DNA of 9,093 nucleotides from Alphaproteobacteria bacterium (GTDB lineage: Bacteria; Pseudomonadota; Alphaproteobacteria; ATCC43930; CGMCC-115725), in contig JAGWIH010000077.1 of assembly GCA_028866355.1 (NCBI GenBank), positions 1 to 9,093 on the forward strand, given 5' to 3'. The notes below the pieces were generated by a model. The model was given only the letters and a program-made list of their open reading frames with translations. It did not search any database and was not told where the DNA came from. Position 1 is the first letter of the stretch. Every line of letters starts with the position of its first letter. Shown here piece after piece: positions 1 through 8,026 of the stretch. Both the position numbers and the translations under genes were made by a program.

Positions 1-622
<622 letters not shown>

Positions 623-630
<8 letters not shown>

Positions 631-1381
631 GGCCGGTCCCGGTTCCGAGATAGGCTTCGCGCACGTCGGTATTGTTCGCGACCTCGCGGTAGGGCCCTTC
701 GGCGAGGACGCGGCCGCGCGTCAGCACGGTGATGACGTCCGAGAGATCGGCGACCACCGACAGATTGTGCTCGACCATCAGAACCGTGCGCGTCTTCGCG
801 GCTTCGCGCACCAGCGCCGAAATGCGTCTGATGTCTTCCAGACCGAGCCCAGCCATCGGTTCGTCGAGCAGCAGCAACGCCGGCTCGAGCGCCAGCGTCG
901 TCGCGATCTCGAGCGCGCGTTTGCGACCATAGGGCAACTCGGCCGCCAGCAAATCGCCTTGATCGCGCAACCCGACCAGGGCCAGCACCGCGTCCGCCCG
1001 GCCGTCGAGATCGGCGATCGCTTCGATCGGGCGCCAGAACTGATACGACGTGCCGAGCGGCCGCTGCAGCGCGACCCGGACGTTCTCGCGCACGGTCATG
1101 TGCGGAAACACGGCTGAAATCTGGAACGACCGCACCATGCCCAGACGCGCGACGTCGGCCGCCTTGGCGCGCGTGATGTCGCGACCCATGAAGACGATCG
1201 AGCCGGACGTCGGCTCAAGAAACTTGGTCAGCAGATTGAAGACGGTGGTTTTGCCGGCGCCATTGGGCCCGATCAACGCGTGGATCGAGTTGCGGTTGAC
1301 CTTCAGCGAGACATCGCGCACGGCGGCGAAGCCAAGGAATTCCTTGGACAGACCGCGCGCTTCGAGAATGATCTCCGCCAC
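623..1381 (-). CDS. livG: LivG-type ABC transporter ATP-binding protein
   Basis: This 252-residue cytoplasmic ATPase is the partner of LivF in a branched-chain amino acid/HAAT importer. Walker A GPNGAGKTT is at residues 38-46, the Q-loop glutamine at 87, the signature segment LPYGRKRALEIA at 149-160, Walker B LLLLDEP at 169-175 and the switch histidine at 205 (VEHN). The insertion after the Q-loop and the C-terminal REAYLGTG are typical of LivG. The start codon is GTG at 1381, supported by a Shine-Dalgarno AGGGAG on the minus strand (1391-1396), 9 bases upstream. The stop TAG lies inside the livF start. The 156 bases separating it from the upstream glycosidase suggest its own promoter, although none is convincing by eye. 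Confidence 0.93.
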
Positions 1382-1537
1382 GTTCGGTCGCTCCCTAGCC
1401 GGGCCGCTTCTGCCGGCGGCCCCTTGCCCCGAAGGGCATAGGGTTGTGTAGCCTAACGCGCGCGGCTTGGAAAGCGGTCGCCGGAACGGGCCGTGAACCG
1501 CATCAGGACTTGGCTTGGCGCGGGTGCGCGGGGCCGT

Positions 1538-3724
1538 TCAATTCACAACGATGACGCGGATGTCGCCGTGACGCCGGAGGACGGTGACGGCGACCTCACC
1601 GTCATGCCGGCGCAGAAGAAGATCGACTTCACCATCGCCGATGCGAACGCGGCGCAGGCGCAGTTCCTCGACGGCCTGCGGCAAGATCGGATTTTCGAGA
1701 CGAATCTCGCCGCGGATGCTGTCGCAGTGAAGCCCGAGGCACGCCTCGACCAAGGCCAACGGCGTCGCGCTGGCCCAGGCCTGCGGCGAGCAGGCGACGG
1801 GATAACGCGTGGGCCCCACGCCGTGCCGTCGCGGAAAGCCGCAGAACAGCTCGGGCGGTCGCAACAGGTCCATGTGCTGAACCGCGGCAAACAGCGCGTC
1901 AAAGATTGCGAGGGCTTCGCGCTTCAGGCCGTAACGCGCCAAGCCAAGGGCGACGAGGGCATTGTCGTGCGGCCAGACCGAGCCGTTATGGTACGACATC
2001 GGGTTATAGCGGCGCGCGGATGCGGCCAACGTACGCACGCCCCAACCCGAAAAGGACTCGCGGCCAAGCAAACTTGCCGCCACTTGTCTTGCGCGCGATG
2101 GTTCGGCGATGCCGGCGAACAACGCGTGGCCCGCGTTGGAGCTCACGACACGGCACGGACGCTTGTCGCCATCGAGCGCCAGCGCGTAGGTGCCGAGATC
2201 CTCGCACCAGAACGCGGCATCGAAGCGACGCCGCAATGCCTGTGCGGCGTCTTCCAATTCAGCCGCGCGCGCTTCCATGCCGAGCGTCCGGCAAATTGCC
2301 GCTGCCGCGCGCTTGGCGCCATAGACATAGGCCTGGACTTCGCACAAGGCGATGGCGCCGTGCGCCAGCGTACCGTCGGCGTGCGAGATGGCGTCTTCGG
2401 AATCTTTCCAGCCCTGATTGAAGAGCCCCTTGCCGGGGACAGCGGCATATTCGACAAAGCCGTCGCGATCCGGGTCGCCGTCACGGTCGATCCAGCGTAA
2501 CGCGGCGTCGATATGCGGCCACAGCGCCTTGATCGTCTCACGGTCGTCGGTGCGCGCGAAATAGCGGCCGGCCAACAGGACGAACAGCGGCGTGGCGTCG
2601 ACCGTGCCGTAATAGCGGCCGAACGGCACCTCGCCAAGCCGCGCCATCTCGCCCTGGCGCATTTCGTGCAGGATCTTGCCCGGCTGCGCGGCATGCTCGG
2701 GATCGACATGGTCCGCCTGTGTGGCGGCAAGAAAGCGCAGAACGCCTTTGGCGATGGCCGGATCGAACCACAGCAATTCGAGCGCGGTGATGATGCCGTC
2801 GCGGCCGAACGGCGTGCTGAACCACGGAATGCCCGCATAGGGGTAAGCGCCTTCGGGCGTATCTGTCAGCAGCATGTAGATATCGGCGACCGACCGGCAC
2901 AGGATGCGATTGAGCACGGCGTTGGAGCCGTCGATCACGGCGGCGCGCGACGTCGCCGCCCGCTGATCGCGGCGGGCCGCCCGCATCGCGCCGAAAAAGG
3001 CGTTGGGCCGCGCCGGCGTGTCGGCGTCGCAGCGAACGGTCAGGAAAAAGCTCGCGCGTTCACCCGGCGCGAGCGTCAAATCGTATTCGGCCGCGTCGTC
3101 GGTCAACCTATTGGCAGCCGGCGCAAAGTCGAGCCGCGTGGTACGCACGACGTCGTCGAGTCCGCGGTAGCGCATCACGACCGTCGAAGCGCTGTGCCGT
3201 TCGATCGCCAACGTTCCCCGGCGTTCGCGGACGCTGCCGCGGATCTCGAACAGGTCACGAAAATCGGCAGCGAACTCCAATCCGAGGCGGATACTACGCG
3301 GCTGGCGATCGAAATTATGCACCGCGAGCCGTAAATAGCAGGCGCCCCGCCACAGGAACGCGGTCCGCCGAATGTGGATGGTGTCGCGCGGCAACGTCAG
3401 TCGGCCGCCGCGGTGCAGATCGGGGTTGGCGAGGTCGACCGACAGAACGGCATTGTCGTCGCGCACCGTTGAACTCAGCAGGAGCGGGCGGTCGCCGTCG
3501 AGCGATACGACAAAATGCGACAGGTGGCGCGTATCGCGATAATAGAGGCCCGCCGGACCCAGGTCGCCGCCGGTTACGTCACCGTTGTCGTCGAACACGG
3601 CAAACGTGTCACCGTGCTTGAGCGCGCGCGGCGGGCGGCGTTCGGCCGCGGAAGTCGCCGCGCTGATGTAGAAATCGCCGGTACTAGGATCCGGGCGCGA
3701 GGGTGATTTCGATTGAGTATCCAT
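1538..3724 (-). CDS. Glycogen-debranching-type glycosidase (amylo-alpha-1,6-glucosidase family)
   Basis: This is a predicted 728-residue cytosolic glycoside hydrolase of the GDE type. An N-terminal beta-rich domain (GDE_N_bis-like, residues about 36-230) contains the family pattern DTFAVFDDNGDV, then GLYYRDTRHLSHF. An (alpha/alpha)6-barrel domain (about 265-665) follows, with WFSTPFGRDG (301-310), YYGTVDATPLF (371-381), NQGWKDSEDAI (436-446), SYHNGSVWPHDNAL (577-590) and PVACSPQAWASA (642-653). The acidic residues in these blocks (D309, D376, D441, E443) are the likely active-site candidates; I cannot assign catalytic roles. No signal peptide is visible. Family members are thought to cleave alpha-glucosidic linkages in glycogen-like or stress-related glucans. 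ATG at 3724 is preferred over an in-frame TTG at 3730 (2 codons longer); neither has a clear ribosome binding site. It starts 13 bases after the MFS stop, so coupled expression is likely. Confidence 0.88.
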   Translation of the reverse strand: MDTQSKSPSRPDPSTGDFYISAATSAAERRPPRALKHGDTFAVFDDNGDVTGGDLGPAGLYYRDTRHLSHFVVSLDGDRPLLLSSTVRDDNAVLSVDLANPDLHRGGRLTLPRDTIHIRRTAFLWRGACYLRLAVHNFDRQPRSIRLGLEFAADFRDLFEIRGSVRERRGTLAIERHSASTVVMRYRGLDDVVRTTRLDFAPAANRLTDDAAEYDLTLAPGERASFFLTVRCDADTPARPNAFFGAMRAARRDQRAATSRAAVIDGSNAVLNRILCRSVADIYMLLTDTPEGAYPYAGIPWFSTPFGRDGIITALELLWFDPAIAKGVLRFLAATQADHVDPEHAAQPGKILHEMRQGEMARLGEVPFGRYYGTVDATPLFVLLAGRYFARTDDRETIKALWPHIDAALRWIDRDGDPDRDGFVEYAAVPGKGLFNQGWKDSEDAISHADGTLAHGAIALCEVQAYVYGAKRAAAAICRTLGMEARAAELEDAAQALRRRFDAAFWCEDLGTYALALDGDKRPCRVVSSNAGHALFAGIAEPSRARQVAASLLGRESFSGWGVRTLAASARRYNPMSYHNGSVWPHDNALVALGLARYGLKREALAIFDALFAAVQHMDLLRPPELFCGFPRRHGVGPTRYPVACSPQAWASATPLALVEACLGLHCDSIRGEIRLENPILPQAVEELRLRRVRIGDGEVDLLLRRHDGEVAVTVLRRHGDIRVIVVN

Positions 3725-3737
3725 TATCAAATCTGCG

Positions 3738-5006
3738 TCAGCGTTCCGCGGGTCGCGTTTCGGGCATGAACAACAGCATGAGGATGACGCCGACTAACGC
3801 GACGCCCGCAAGGCCAAGGAACGCCACCGTGCTGCCCAGCCGGTCGTTGACATAACCGGCCAAAGTCGTACTGACCGCAGCGCCGACCCCCGCAGCAGCC
3901 CCGACCGTGCCAAGTGCTGCATTGTACCGGCCGGTGCCCCGTGTGATGTCGGCGACGATGAGCGGCACCATCACGCCCAGCACGGCCGCCGAAATGCCGT
4001 CGAGAATCTGCACCACCACCAACAAGTACGGGCTCGCGATGAGCGCGTACAAGACGCCGCGGATCGGCAGCGCGGCAAATCCCACGATCAGCAGCGGCCG
4101 TCGACCCCAGCTTTCGGATCGGCGTCCGACCCACGGTGAAAAGATCGCCACGAAGATTTGCGGCACGACAATACAGGCGGCGATCAGCACGGTCGCCCAT
4201 TGGCTCGAGCGCATCGTCATGATCGCGCCGACCAGCGGCAGCATCGGGGTGTTGGCCAGGCTGAACAGGATCATGCCAGCGCCGAAGACCAGCAACCCGC
4301 GATTATCGGCGATGCCATGCAGCGGCGACTGGTGCGGCTGCGTGCCGGGCTTACCGCCGCGCGCGCGTACCGGATCGATTTCCCGCGACCGAATGTGGAA
4401 CAAGGCGATCAACGCCGGAACGGCGAGCAACGCCGTCAATACGAACACGGCGCGGTTGGAGAACAACCGGCCGGAAGCGCCCATCAAGACCGCCGCAATA
4501 CCATTGCCGGCAGAGGCATAGCGCGCGTTGCGGCCCAAGCGCTCGCCAATTTCATGCGCCGCGACCAAGCCCAAGCTGATCGCCGCGATGGCCGGCGTCA
4601 TCAGGCAACTGGCCACGCCATGCAGGATTTCCGCGCTGAGAACCAAAGGCAGGATCGGCCACGCGGCGAGCATGAGCGCGCTGGCCGCGATGGCTGCCGC
4701 CGCTATCGCGGCGACTGTTCGTTTGTGGGTCACGGCGTCGACCAGAATGCCGGCCGGCACCTGACAGGCCAGCGCCACGAACCCGCTCAACGTCAGGACG
4801 AAGCCGATATCGACCTGGGTCCATGCCTGCGCCGTCAGATAGACGGCGATGAACGGTCCGAAGCCGGTTTGGATGTTGGCGATGAAAAAATTGAAACCGT
4901 CGAGGCCCCGCAGACTGTGTCGCGACGGCGCGTGCACGGGCGCGGATACCGGTGCCGGTACAGGCGAGTGGTGCACGTCTGAACCAAGCGCTTCGTAAGC
5001 TTGCAC
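3738..5006 (-). CDS. Major facilitator superfamily transporter
   Basis: This is a 12-helix-type inner-membrane secondary transporter of about 422 residues from the GTG at 5006. The soluble N-terminal tail is rich in Pro, Val and Ala. It is followed by RGLDGFNFFIANIQTGFGPF (33-52), which is typical of a rhizobial MFS group. The loop 2-3 motif A appears as GILVDAVTHKR (86-96) and again after the central loop as WVGRRSESWGRRP (292-304). A hydrophilic central loop spans about 205-235, and hydrophobic stretches continue to the C-terminus (MPETRPAER). The start is uncertain. The frame is open back to an ATG at 5108, but that would overlap the PRC gene by 86 bases and add an Arg/Trp-rich, non-MFS-like stretch. 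GTG 5006 leaves a 16-base gap but has no strong Shine-Dalgarno. The substrate is unknown; a sugar, oligosaccharide or drug would all fit. Confidence 0.85.
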   Translation of the reverse strand: MQAYEALGSDVHHSPVPAPVSAPVHAPSRHSLRGLDGFNFFIANIQTGFGPFIAVYLTAQAWTQVDIGFVLTLSGFVALACQVPAGILVDAVTHKRTVAAIAAAAIAASALMLAAWPILPLVLSAEILHGVASCLMTPAIAAISLGLVAAHEIGERLGRNARYASAGNGIAAVLMGASGRLFSNRAVFVLTALLAVPALIALFHIRSREIDPVRARGGKPGTQPHQSPLHGIADNRGLLVFGAGMILFSLANTPMLPLVGAIMTMRSSQWATVLIAACIVVPQIFVAIFSPWVGRRSESWGRRPLLIVGFAALPIRGVLYALIASPYLLVVVQILDGISAAVLGVMVPLIVADITRGTGRYNAALGTVGAAAGVGAAVSTTLAGYVNDRLGSTVAFLGLAGVALVGVILMLLFMPETRPAER

Positions 5007-5022
5007 GCTTCGGCATCCACGG

Positions 5023-5523
5023 TCAGTGATCCAATGGGTACTCGCCCTCCGCCAGCGGCTGGGTGTGGCCCGATCCCTCCAGCACCACAACCGGCTTGCC
5101 TTTCTCATATTGCGGAGCCGATTTGAGTTGGTCGCGCGTCAGATCGAGCGTGATGCGCTCGGGCTGGCCGGCCGGCGAGAAATGCAGCGCGGCCCAGTCG
5201 ACTGCAATCTGGCGGCTGCCAACACCGAGAAAGCCGCCGAAGTCGATGATCGCAGCGCGGGTCGTACCGGCCTTGTCGACGATGACGTCGACGATACGAC
5301 CCATAGCCTCTCCCTTGGTGCTGGTGACCGGCTTGCCGAGAATGGCTTGTGCCTTGTCTTTGGCAAGCACGGCGGTCGGCGCGCCCACAGGCGTCGGTGC
5401 TGGAGCCGGAGCCACGTTCGCGGTTTGAGCACGCGGCATGTTATCGTTGCCGCTTTCGACGACGACCAGCCAACCCGCAAAAATGGCCATCGCGATTACG
5501 ATGGCGTGCCGAACGGGACGCAT
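5023..5523 (-). CDS. PRC-barrel domain protein with N-terminal membrane anchor/signal
   Basis: This is a 166-residue predicted envelope protein. Residues 7-22 are hydrophobic after a basic start (MRPVRH), so they form a signal peptide or membrane anchor. A Pro/Ala/Thr-rich linker (about 31-54) follows, then a PRC-barrel fold (about 58-137) with LGKPVTSTKGEAMGRIVDVIVD, shown here in parts as GKPVTS (63-68), GEAMGRIVDVIVD (71-83), AIIDFGGFLGVGSRQIAV (91-108) and ITLDLTRDQLKSAP (124-137). PRC-barrel proteins of this exported type are common in Rhizobiales. Their function is mostly unknown, often membrane- or stress-associated. The ATG at 5523 is supported by AGGGAG on the minus strand (5530-5535), 6 bases away. 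A 15-base palindrome sits directly upstream of that ribosome binding site. It is probably the first gene of the PRC-MFS-glycosidase unit, 134 bases after the response regulator stop. Confidence 0.87.
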   Translation of the reverse strand: MRPVRHAIVIAMAIFAGWLVVVESGNDNMPRAQTANVAPAPAPTPVGAPTAVLAKDKAQAILGKPVTSTKGEAMGRIVDVIVDKAGTTRAAIIDFGGFLGVGSRQIAVDWAALHFSPAGQPERITLDLTRDQLKSAPQYEKGKPVVVLEGSGHTQPLAEGEYPLDH

Positions 5524-5535
5524 TTCCGGCTCCCT

Positions 5536-5550
5536 GCCCGGTGACCGGGC
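5536..5550. promoter_or_regulatory. 15-base palindrome abutting the PRC gene ribosome binding site
   Basis: GCCCGGTGACCGGGC is an inverted repeat of 7+1+7 bases. In the PRC-gene transcript it could fold as a 6-bp G/C stem with a TCA loop, ending exactly where the AGGGAG ribosome binding site begins (minus strand). It could be an operator for a dimeric repressor or an mRNA hairpin that affects ribosome access. Neither role is shown. Chance occurrence in G+C-rich DNA is possible, but a perfect 7-base arm at this position is noteworthy. Confidence 0.4.
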
Positions 5551-5657
5551 GCGCTGGCGGGTCCGCCGCGCAACGTTTGGAAAGCCTAGCTAAGGACGCT
5601 GTGACAAACGGTGATTTTTGTGTGTCGCGCCGGCCGGTTGCCGCAGGATCGCAGCCG

Positions 5658-6065
5658 TTAGCGGTACCGGTCGCGCACCTGTTCGAATGCGCGCTTCAGA
5701 TCATCCCACTTGTAGGGTTTACCGAGCCAGACCATGCCGCCGGCCGGCGCCTCGGGCGCCGGTCCGCCGCTGGTCAGGATCACCTTGAGCGTCGGCCGTC
5801 GTTGGCGCGCCTCGCGAACGAGCTGTGGGCCATCCTTGCCGGGCAACCGTACGTCGGCGAACAGCACGTTAATGGCATCGTCGTCGTTGAGAATCTGCAA
5901 CGCCGCATCGGCGTCAGCGGCCTCGACGACCTGATGGCCAAGGTCGACGACATTGCCGACGGTCGCTTCGCGGACTAGCTCGTCGTCTTCGACGACGAGC
6001 ACGCGGAGCGTGTCCGACTCTGTGTCGTTTGCGGTTTTCAGACGAGGAGGCCGGGCGCGTGGCAT
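5658..6065 (-). CDS. Single-domain (REC-only) response regulator
   Basis: This is a 135-residue cytoplasmic receiver protein without an output domain. The acidic cluster E26-D27-D28 (VVEDDELVRE), the phosphoacceptor D71 (LFADVRLPGKDG), T98 (ILTSGG) and K116 (LGKPYKWDDL) form a complete receiver site. A basic, proline-containing tail of about 20 residues precedes the domain. ATG at 6065 is preferred; a TTG at 6116 would add 17 residues and reduce the gap to the kinase stop from 60 to 9 bases. No strong ribosome binding site is visible for either. It lies directly downstream of the hybrid kinase on the same strand and closely resembles that kinase's own receiver. It is therefore probably a phosphorelay shuttle, phosphate sink or allosteric partner rather than a DNA-binding regulator. 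Confidence 0.9.
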   Translation of the reverse strand: MPRARPPRLKTANDTESDTLRVLVVEDDELVREATVGNVVDLGHQVVEAADADAALQILNDDDAINVLFADVRLPGKDGPQLVREARQRRPTLKVILTSGGPAPEAPAGGMVWLGKPYKWDDLKRAFEQVRDRYR

Positions 6066-6125
6066 GACTGTCGTTAGTAGATCATAGAGCGTCAGCCGGC
6101 TCAAACCGGGCGGCAATCGCGCGAA

Positions 6126-7619
6126 CTAGGCGGCTGCGGTGGTGCCGCGATGCAAGGCCCGATTGAGCGCGCGGCCGAGATCTTCTTGGCGATAGGGCTT
6201 CTGCAGGAATTCGCCGGGCGTGCTGCCTTCGGTGTGCGCCGAAGAGGTATAGCCGGAAACGAAGAGCACCCCGATGCCGGGCCGCAACTGGAGCGCGCGG
6301 CGCGCCAGTTCGAGTCCGTTCATGCCGCCGGGCATCGCGATGTCGGTGAACAACAGGTCGATCGCATCGTCGCGGCCGAGGATATCGAGCGCCGCCTTGG
6401 CGTTGTCGGCTTCAAGCACGTGGTGGCCGAATTCACCGAGGCGCGCCACGGTGATGTTACGAACGTCGGGATCGTCCTCCACGACCAGGACCGTGTGGGC
6501 GGCGTGCCCGTTACCGTTCTCGTGGCGATCGGCCGACGAAGTCGTTTTGCCGCTGGCCGGGGCCGCCCGCGGCAAGAGCAGCCGCGTCTGCGTTGCGCCG
6601 TCCGGCCCGCCAAGCGCCAGGCGGCCGCCGGCCGCCTCGATGACACTCCGTACCATCGCCAACATTTCACCGCCGCGGCCCTCCGGGGACGGGCTGACCG
6701 GACCGGACGCCGCGCCGCTGACGGAAATCACCACCGCATCGCGCCCGAAGCTGTTTTCATTTTGCGGCCGTCCGCGCGCTGGCAGGTTACCAGCGTCGAT
6801 CACCAACCGGCCGCCTTCCGGCATCGCTTGCCGCGCGTGAATGGCCAGATTGACCAACGCTAATTCGAGCTGATCGGGGCTTGCCTCGATGGGCCACAAT
6901 TCCGGCACGACATTGGTCTCGATTGCGATGTCGGCGCCGAGGACGAAGCGCAGCACCTGAGTCACCCGCGTCAGCATGCCGCCGACGTCGATCGCATCGG
7001 TCGCGCCGCGGTCGCCGCGTGCGAATCCCATGACCTGCGTCAGAAGGCTGGTCCCGTTGAGTGCGGCGCTCAACGCGATGTGCGCGCGATCGAAATCCTT
7101 GCTGTTACCGTCGAGCGAACGCGTCATCAGGTCCAGATTCCACATGATGACGGTCAACAGATTGTTGAGCTCGTGTGTCACGGTGCTGGTGATGCGGCCC
7201 ACCGCCGCCATCCGCTGCGTCTGGCCGAGCTGACGCTGCATCGACGCGCGCTCCGTGACGTCGAGCGCGATTCCCTGGATGCGAGACGGGCGGCCGCGCT
7301 GGTCGCCGATCACCACCGCGTGTTCGGCAAAGATCCGCTCGCTATCGTCCGCAGCAAGCCAGCGGTACTCGACGGCGAACGAGCTGGTCGTGGCGATTTC
7401 TTCGGCACGCGCGCGGAGCCCCGGCATATCGGCCGGATGGACGCGCGACATCCACAAATCCGGATTGTTGATGAAATCAGCCGGCTGGTAACCGAGCGAT
7501 TGCGCCAAGGCTTCGCTGACAATCCGCGGTCCGGTGAGCCGGGCATCGGCATCGGCCGTATAAAGCGCCACCGGCACCGCGGCAGCGATGAGCGTGAGCC
7601 ACTCGGCATTATCCGTCAT
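6126..7619 (-). CDS. PAS hybrid histidine kinase-like protein with degenerate ATP-binding domain
   Basis: This 497-residue protein has no transmembrane segment and is predicted cytosolic. Its domains are: a PAS_3-like sensor (about 10-123, ending IQGIALDVTERASMQ); a HisKA dimerisation domain with phosphoacceptor H149 in THELNNLLTVI (148-158); a HATPase_c-like region (about 245-351); a low-complexity linker (352-375); and a C-terminal receiver with E381/D382/D383, phosphoacceptor D426 (LLFTDIAMPGG), S455 (FVSGY) and K474 (LQKPY). The catalytic region is abnormal. The N-box reads NLAIHARQAMP with H261 where relatives have the Mg-binding Asn. The G1 box reads VSGAASGP instead of xSDTGxGM. The FEPFFTTK segment is missing, and G2 reads RGGEMLAM instead of GxGLGLS. 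The frame is continuous, so this is not a frameshift. Autokinase activity is doubtful, while phosphatase or phosphotransfer roles remain possible. ATG at 7619; Shine-Dalgarno is weak. Confidence 0.9.
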   Translation of the reverse strand: MTDNAEWLTLIAAAVPVALYTADADARLTGPRIVSEALAQSLGYQPADFINNPDLWMSRVHPADMPGLRARAEEIATTSSFAVEYRWLAADDSERIFAEHAVVIGDQRGRPSRIQGIALDVTERASMQRQLGQTQRMAAVGRITSTVTHELNNLLTVIMWNLDLMTRSLDGNSKDFDRAHIALSAALNGTSLLTQVMGFARGDRGATDAIDVGGMLTRVTQVLRFVLGADIAIETNVVPELWPIEASPDQLELALVNLAIHARQAMPEGGRLVIDAGNLPARGRPQNENSFGRDAVVISVSGAASGPVSPSPEGRGGEMLAMVRSVIEAAGGRLALGGPDGATQTRLLLPRAAPASGKTTSSADRHENGNGHAAHTVLVVEDDPDVRNITVARLGEFGHHVLEADNAKAALDILGRDDAIDLLFTDIAMPGGMNGLELARRALQLRPGIGVLFVSGYTSSAHTEGSTPGEFLQKPYRQEDLGRALNRALHRGTTAAA

Positions 7620-7891
7620 TGGTCGCCAACACCACCCTTATCCTTTGCGCGCTCGTTGCACGCTGACCCTGCCTTCCAAAATAATCCGGCAAGGCCTTAC
7701 AACTATGGCTCGATTGAAATATGACCCCGTCGTCGGCGTCTATCCGCACGTAATTTCGCGCTGCGCCATCGCCGGGTTGGTTCAGGTAGGTCGTAATTCC
7801 TGTCCTATTCGGTCGGCGCTAACCAATCATCCCCCGGCACCATGTGCGAACCAACCATGCCCGAGTGTAAACGGCACTGGAGTCCCGGCTC

Positions 7892-7914
7892 ATCAGGGAA
7901 AACCTGATTTCAGG
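7892..7914. promoter_or_regulatory. Three-arm alternating inverted repeat (TCAGG / CCTGA / TCAGG)
   Basis: ATCAGG (7892-7897), a GAAAA spacer and CCTGAT (7903-7908) form a 6-base inverted repeat. The same central CCTGA also pairs with TCAGG at 7910-7914 across a TT spacer. The central arm can therefore pair with either side but not both. As DNA this could be three half-sites for a dimeric regulator; as RNA it could form mutually exclusive hairpins. It lies about 150 bases upstream of the NarL-type start and about 275 bases upstream of the kinase start. Confidence 0.35.
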
Positions 7915-7921
7915 ATTGGAA

Positions 7922-7942
7922 AACCCGCATAAACGCAGGGTT
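7922..7942. repeat. Short inverted repeat AACCC...GGGTT
   Basis: AACCC (7922-7926) and GGGTT (7938-7942) form a 5-base inverted repeat. An inner GC/GC pair (7927-7928 with 7935-7936) extends it past one unpaired A at 7937. No T-tract follows, so it is not a typical terminator. It sits 7 bases after the three-arm repeat and may be part of the same control region. Confidence 0.25.
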
Positions 7943-7974
7943 CAATGAAGCTTTCCGGCCATGACGGCTGCGGT

Positions 7975-8003
7975 TTAATCTTGCTCACGCCCAAGCCTAT
8001 AGT
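7975..8003 (+). promoter_or_regulatory. Possible promoter for the NarL-type regulator
   Basis: TATAGT at 7998-8003 resembles a -10 box. Seventeen bases upstream is TTAATC (7975-7980), a poor -35 match. If used, transcription would start near 8010, giving a leader of about 55 bases that carries the GGGGAG ribosome binding site and the small ORF at 8027. The inverted repeats at 7892-7942 would then be upstream DNA sites rather than RNA structures. The prediction is weak. Confidence 0.25.
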
Positions 8004-8026
8004 GTTTTTCTTCTGGGGAGAGCGTC

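Noticed and set aside
905..940. Non-canonical ABC signature LPYGRKRALEIA in LivG instead of LSGGQ
   Set aside because: LivG-type ATPases commonly carry L(S/P)YG followed by a basic stretch and LEIA, so this is normal for the family and not a sign of inactivity.
1421..1436. CCCTT/AAGGG hairpin as terminator after the glycosidase gene
   Set aside because: Only a 5-bp stem, with no T-tract on the minus strand; insufficient for a rho-independent terminator.
1493..2500. Long open frame on the plus strand (335 codons), with others at 413-1117, 2513-3334 and 4158-4982
   Set aside because: They lie antisense to well-recognised genes, are rich in Arg/Ala/Gln with no domain resemblance, and are expected in G+C-rich DNA where stop codons are rare on both strands.
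5007..5108. Extended N-terminus of the MFS protein starting at ATG 5108
   Set aside because: It would overlap the PRC gene by 86 bases, and the added residues are Arg/Trp-rich and unlike any MFS N-terminus; GTG 5006 is more plausible.
6320..6670. Frameshift as an explanation for the missing kinase G2 motif
   Set aside because: The alternative minus-strand frame across this region shows no DTGxGM or GLGLS motif, and homology resumes in the original frame on both sides.
7781..7850. GGTTC-containing segment ending in ACCA as a possible tRNA
   Set aside because: No acceptor stem or anticodon arm can be formed around it.
7588..7932. Plus-strand open frame of 114 codons covering the divergent region
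   Set aside because: It begins antisense inside the kinase gene, has low-complexity Pro/Cys/Ser-rich content, and no ribosome binding site or family resemblance was seen.
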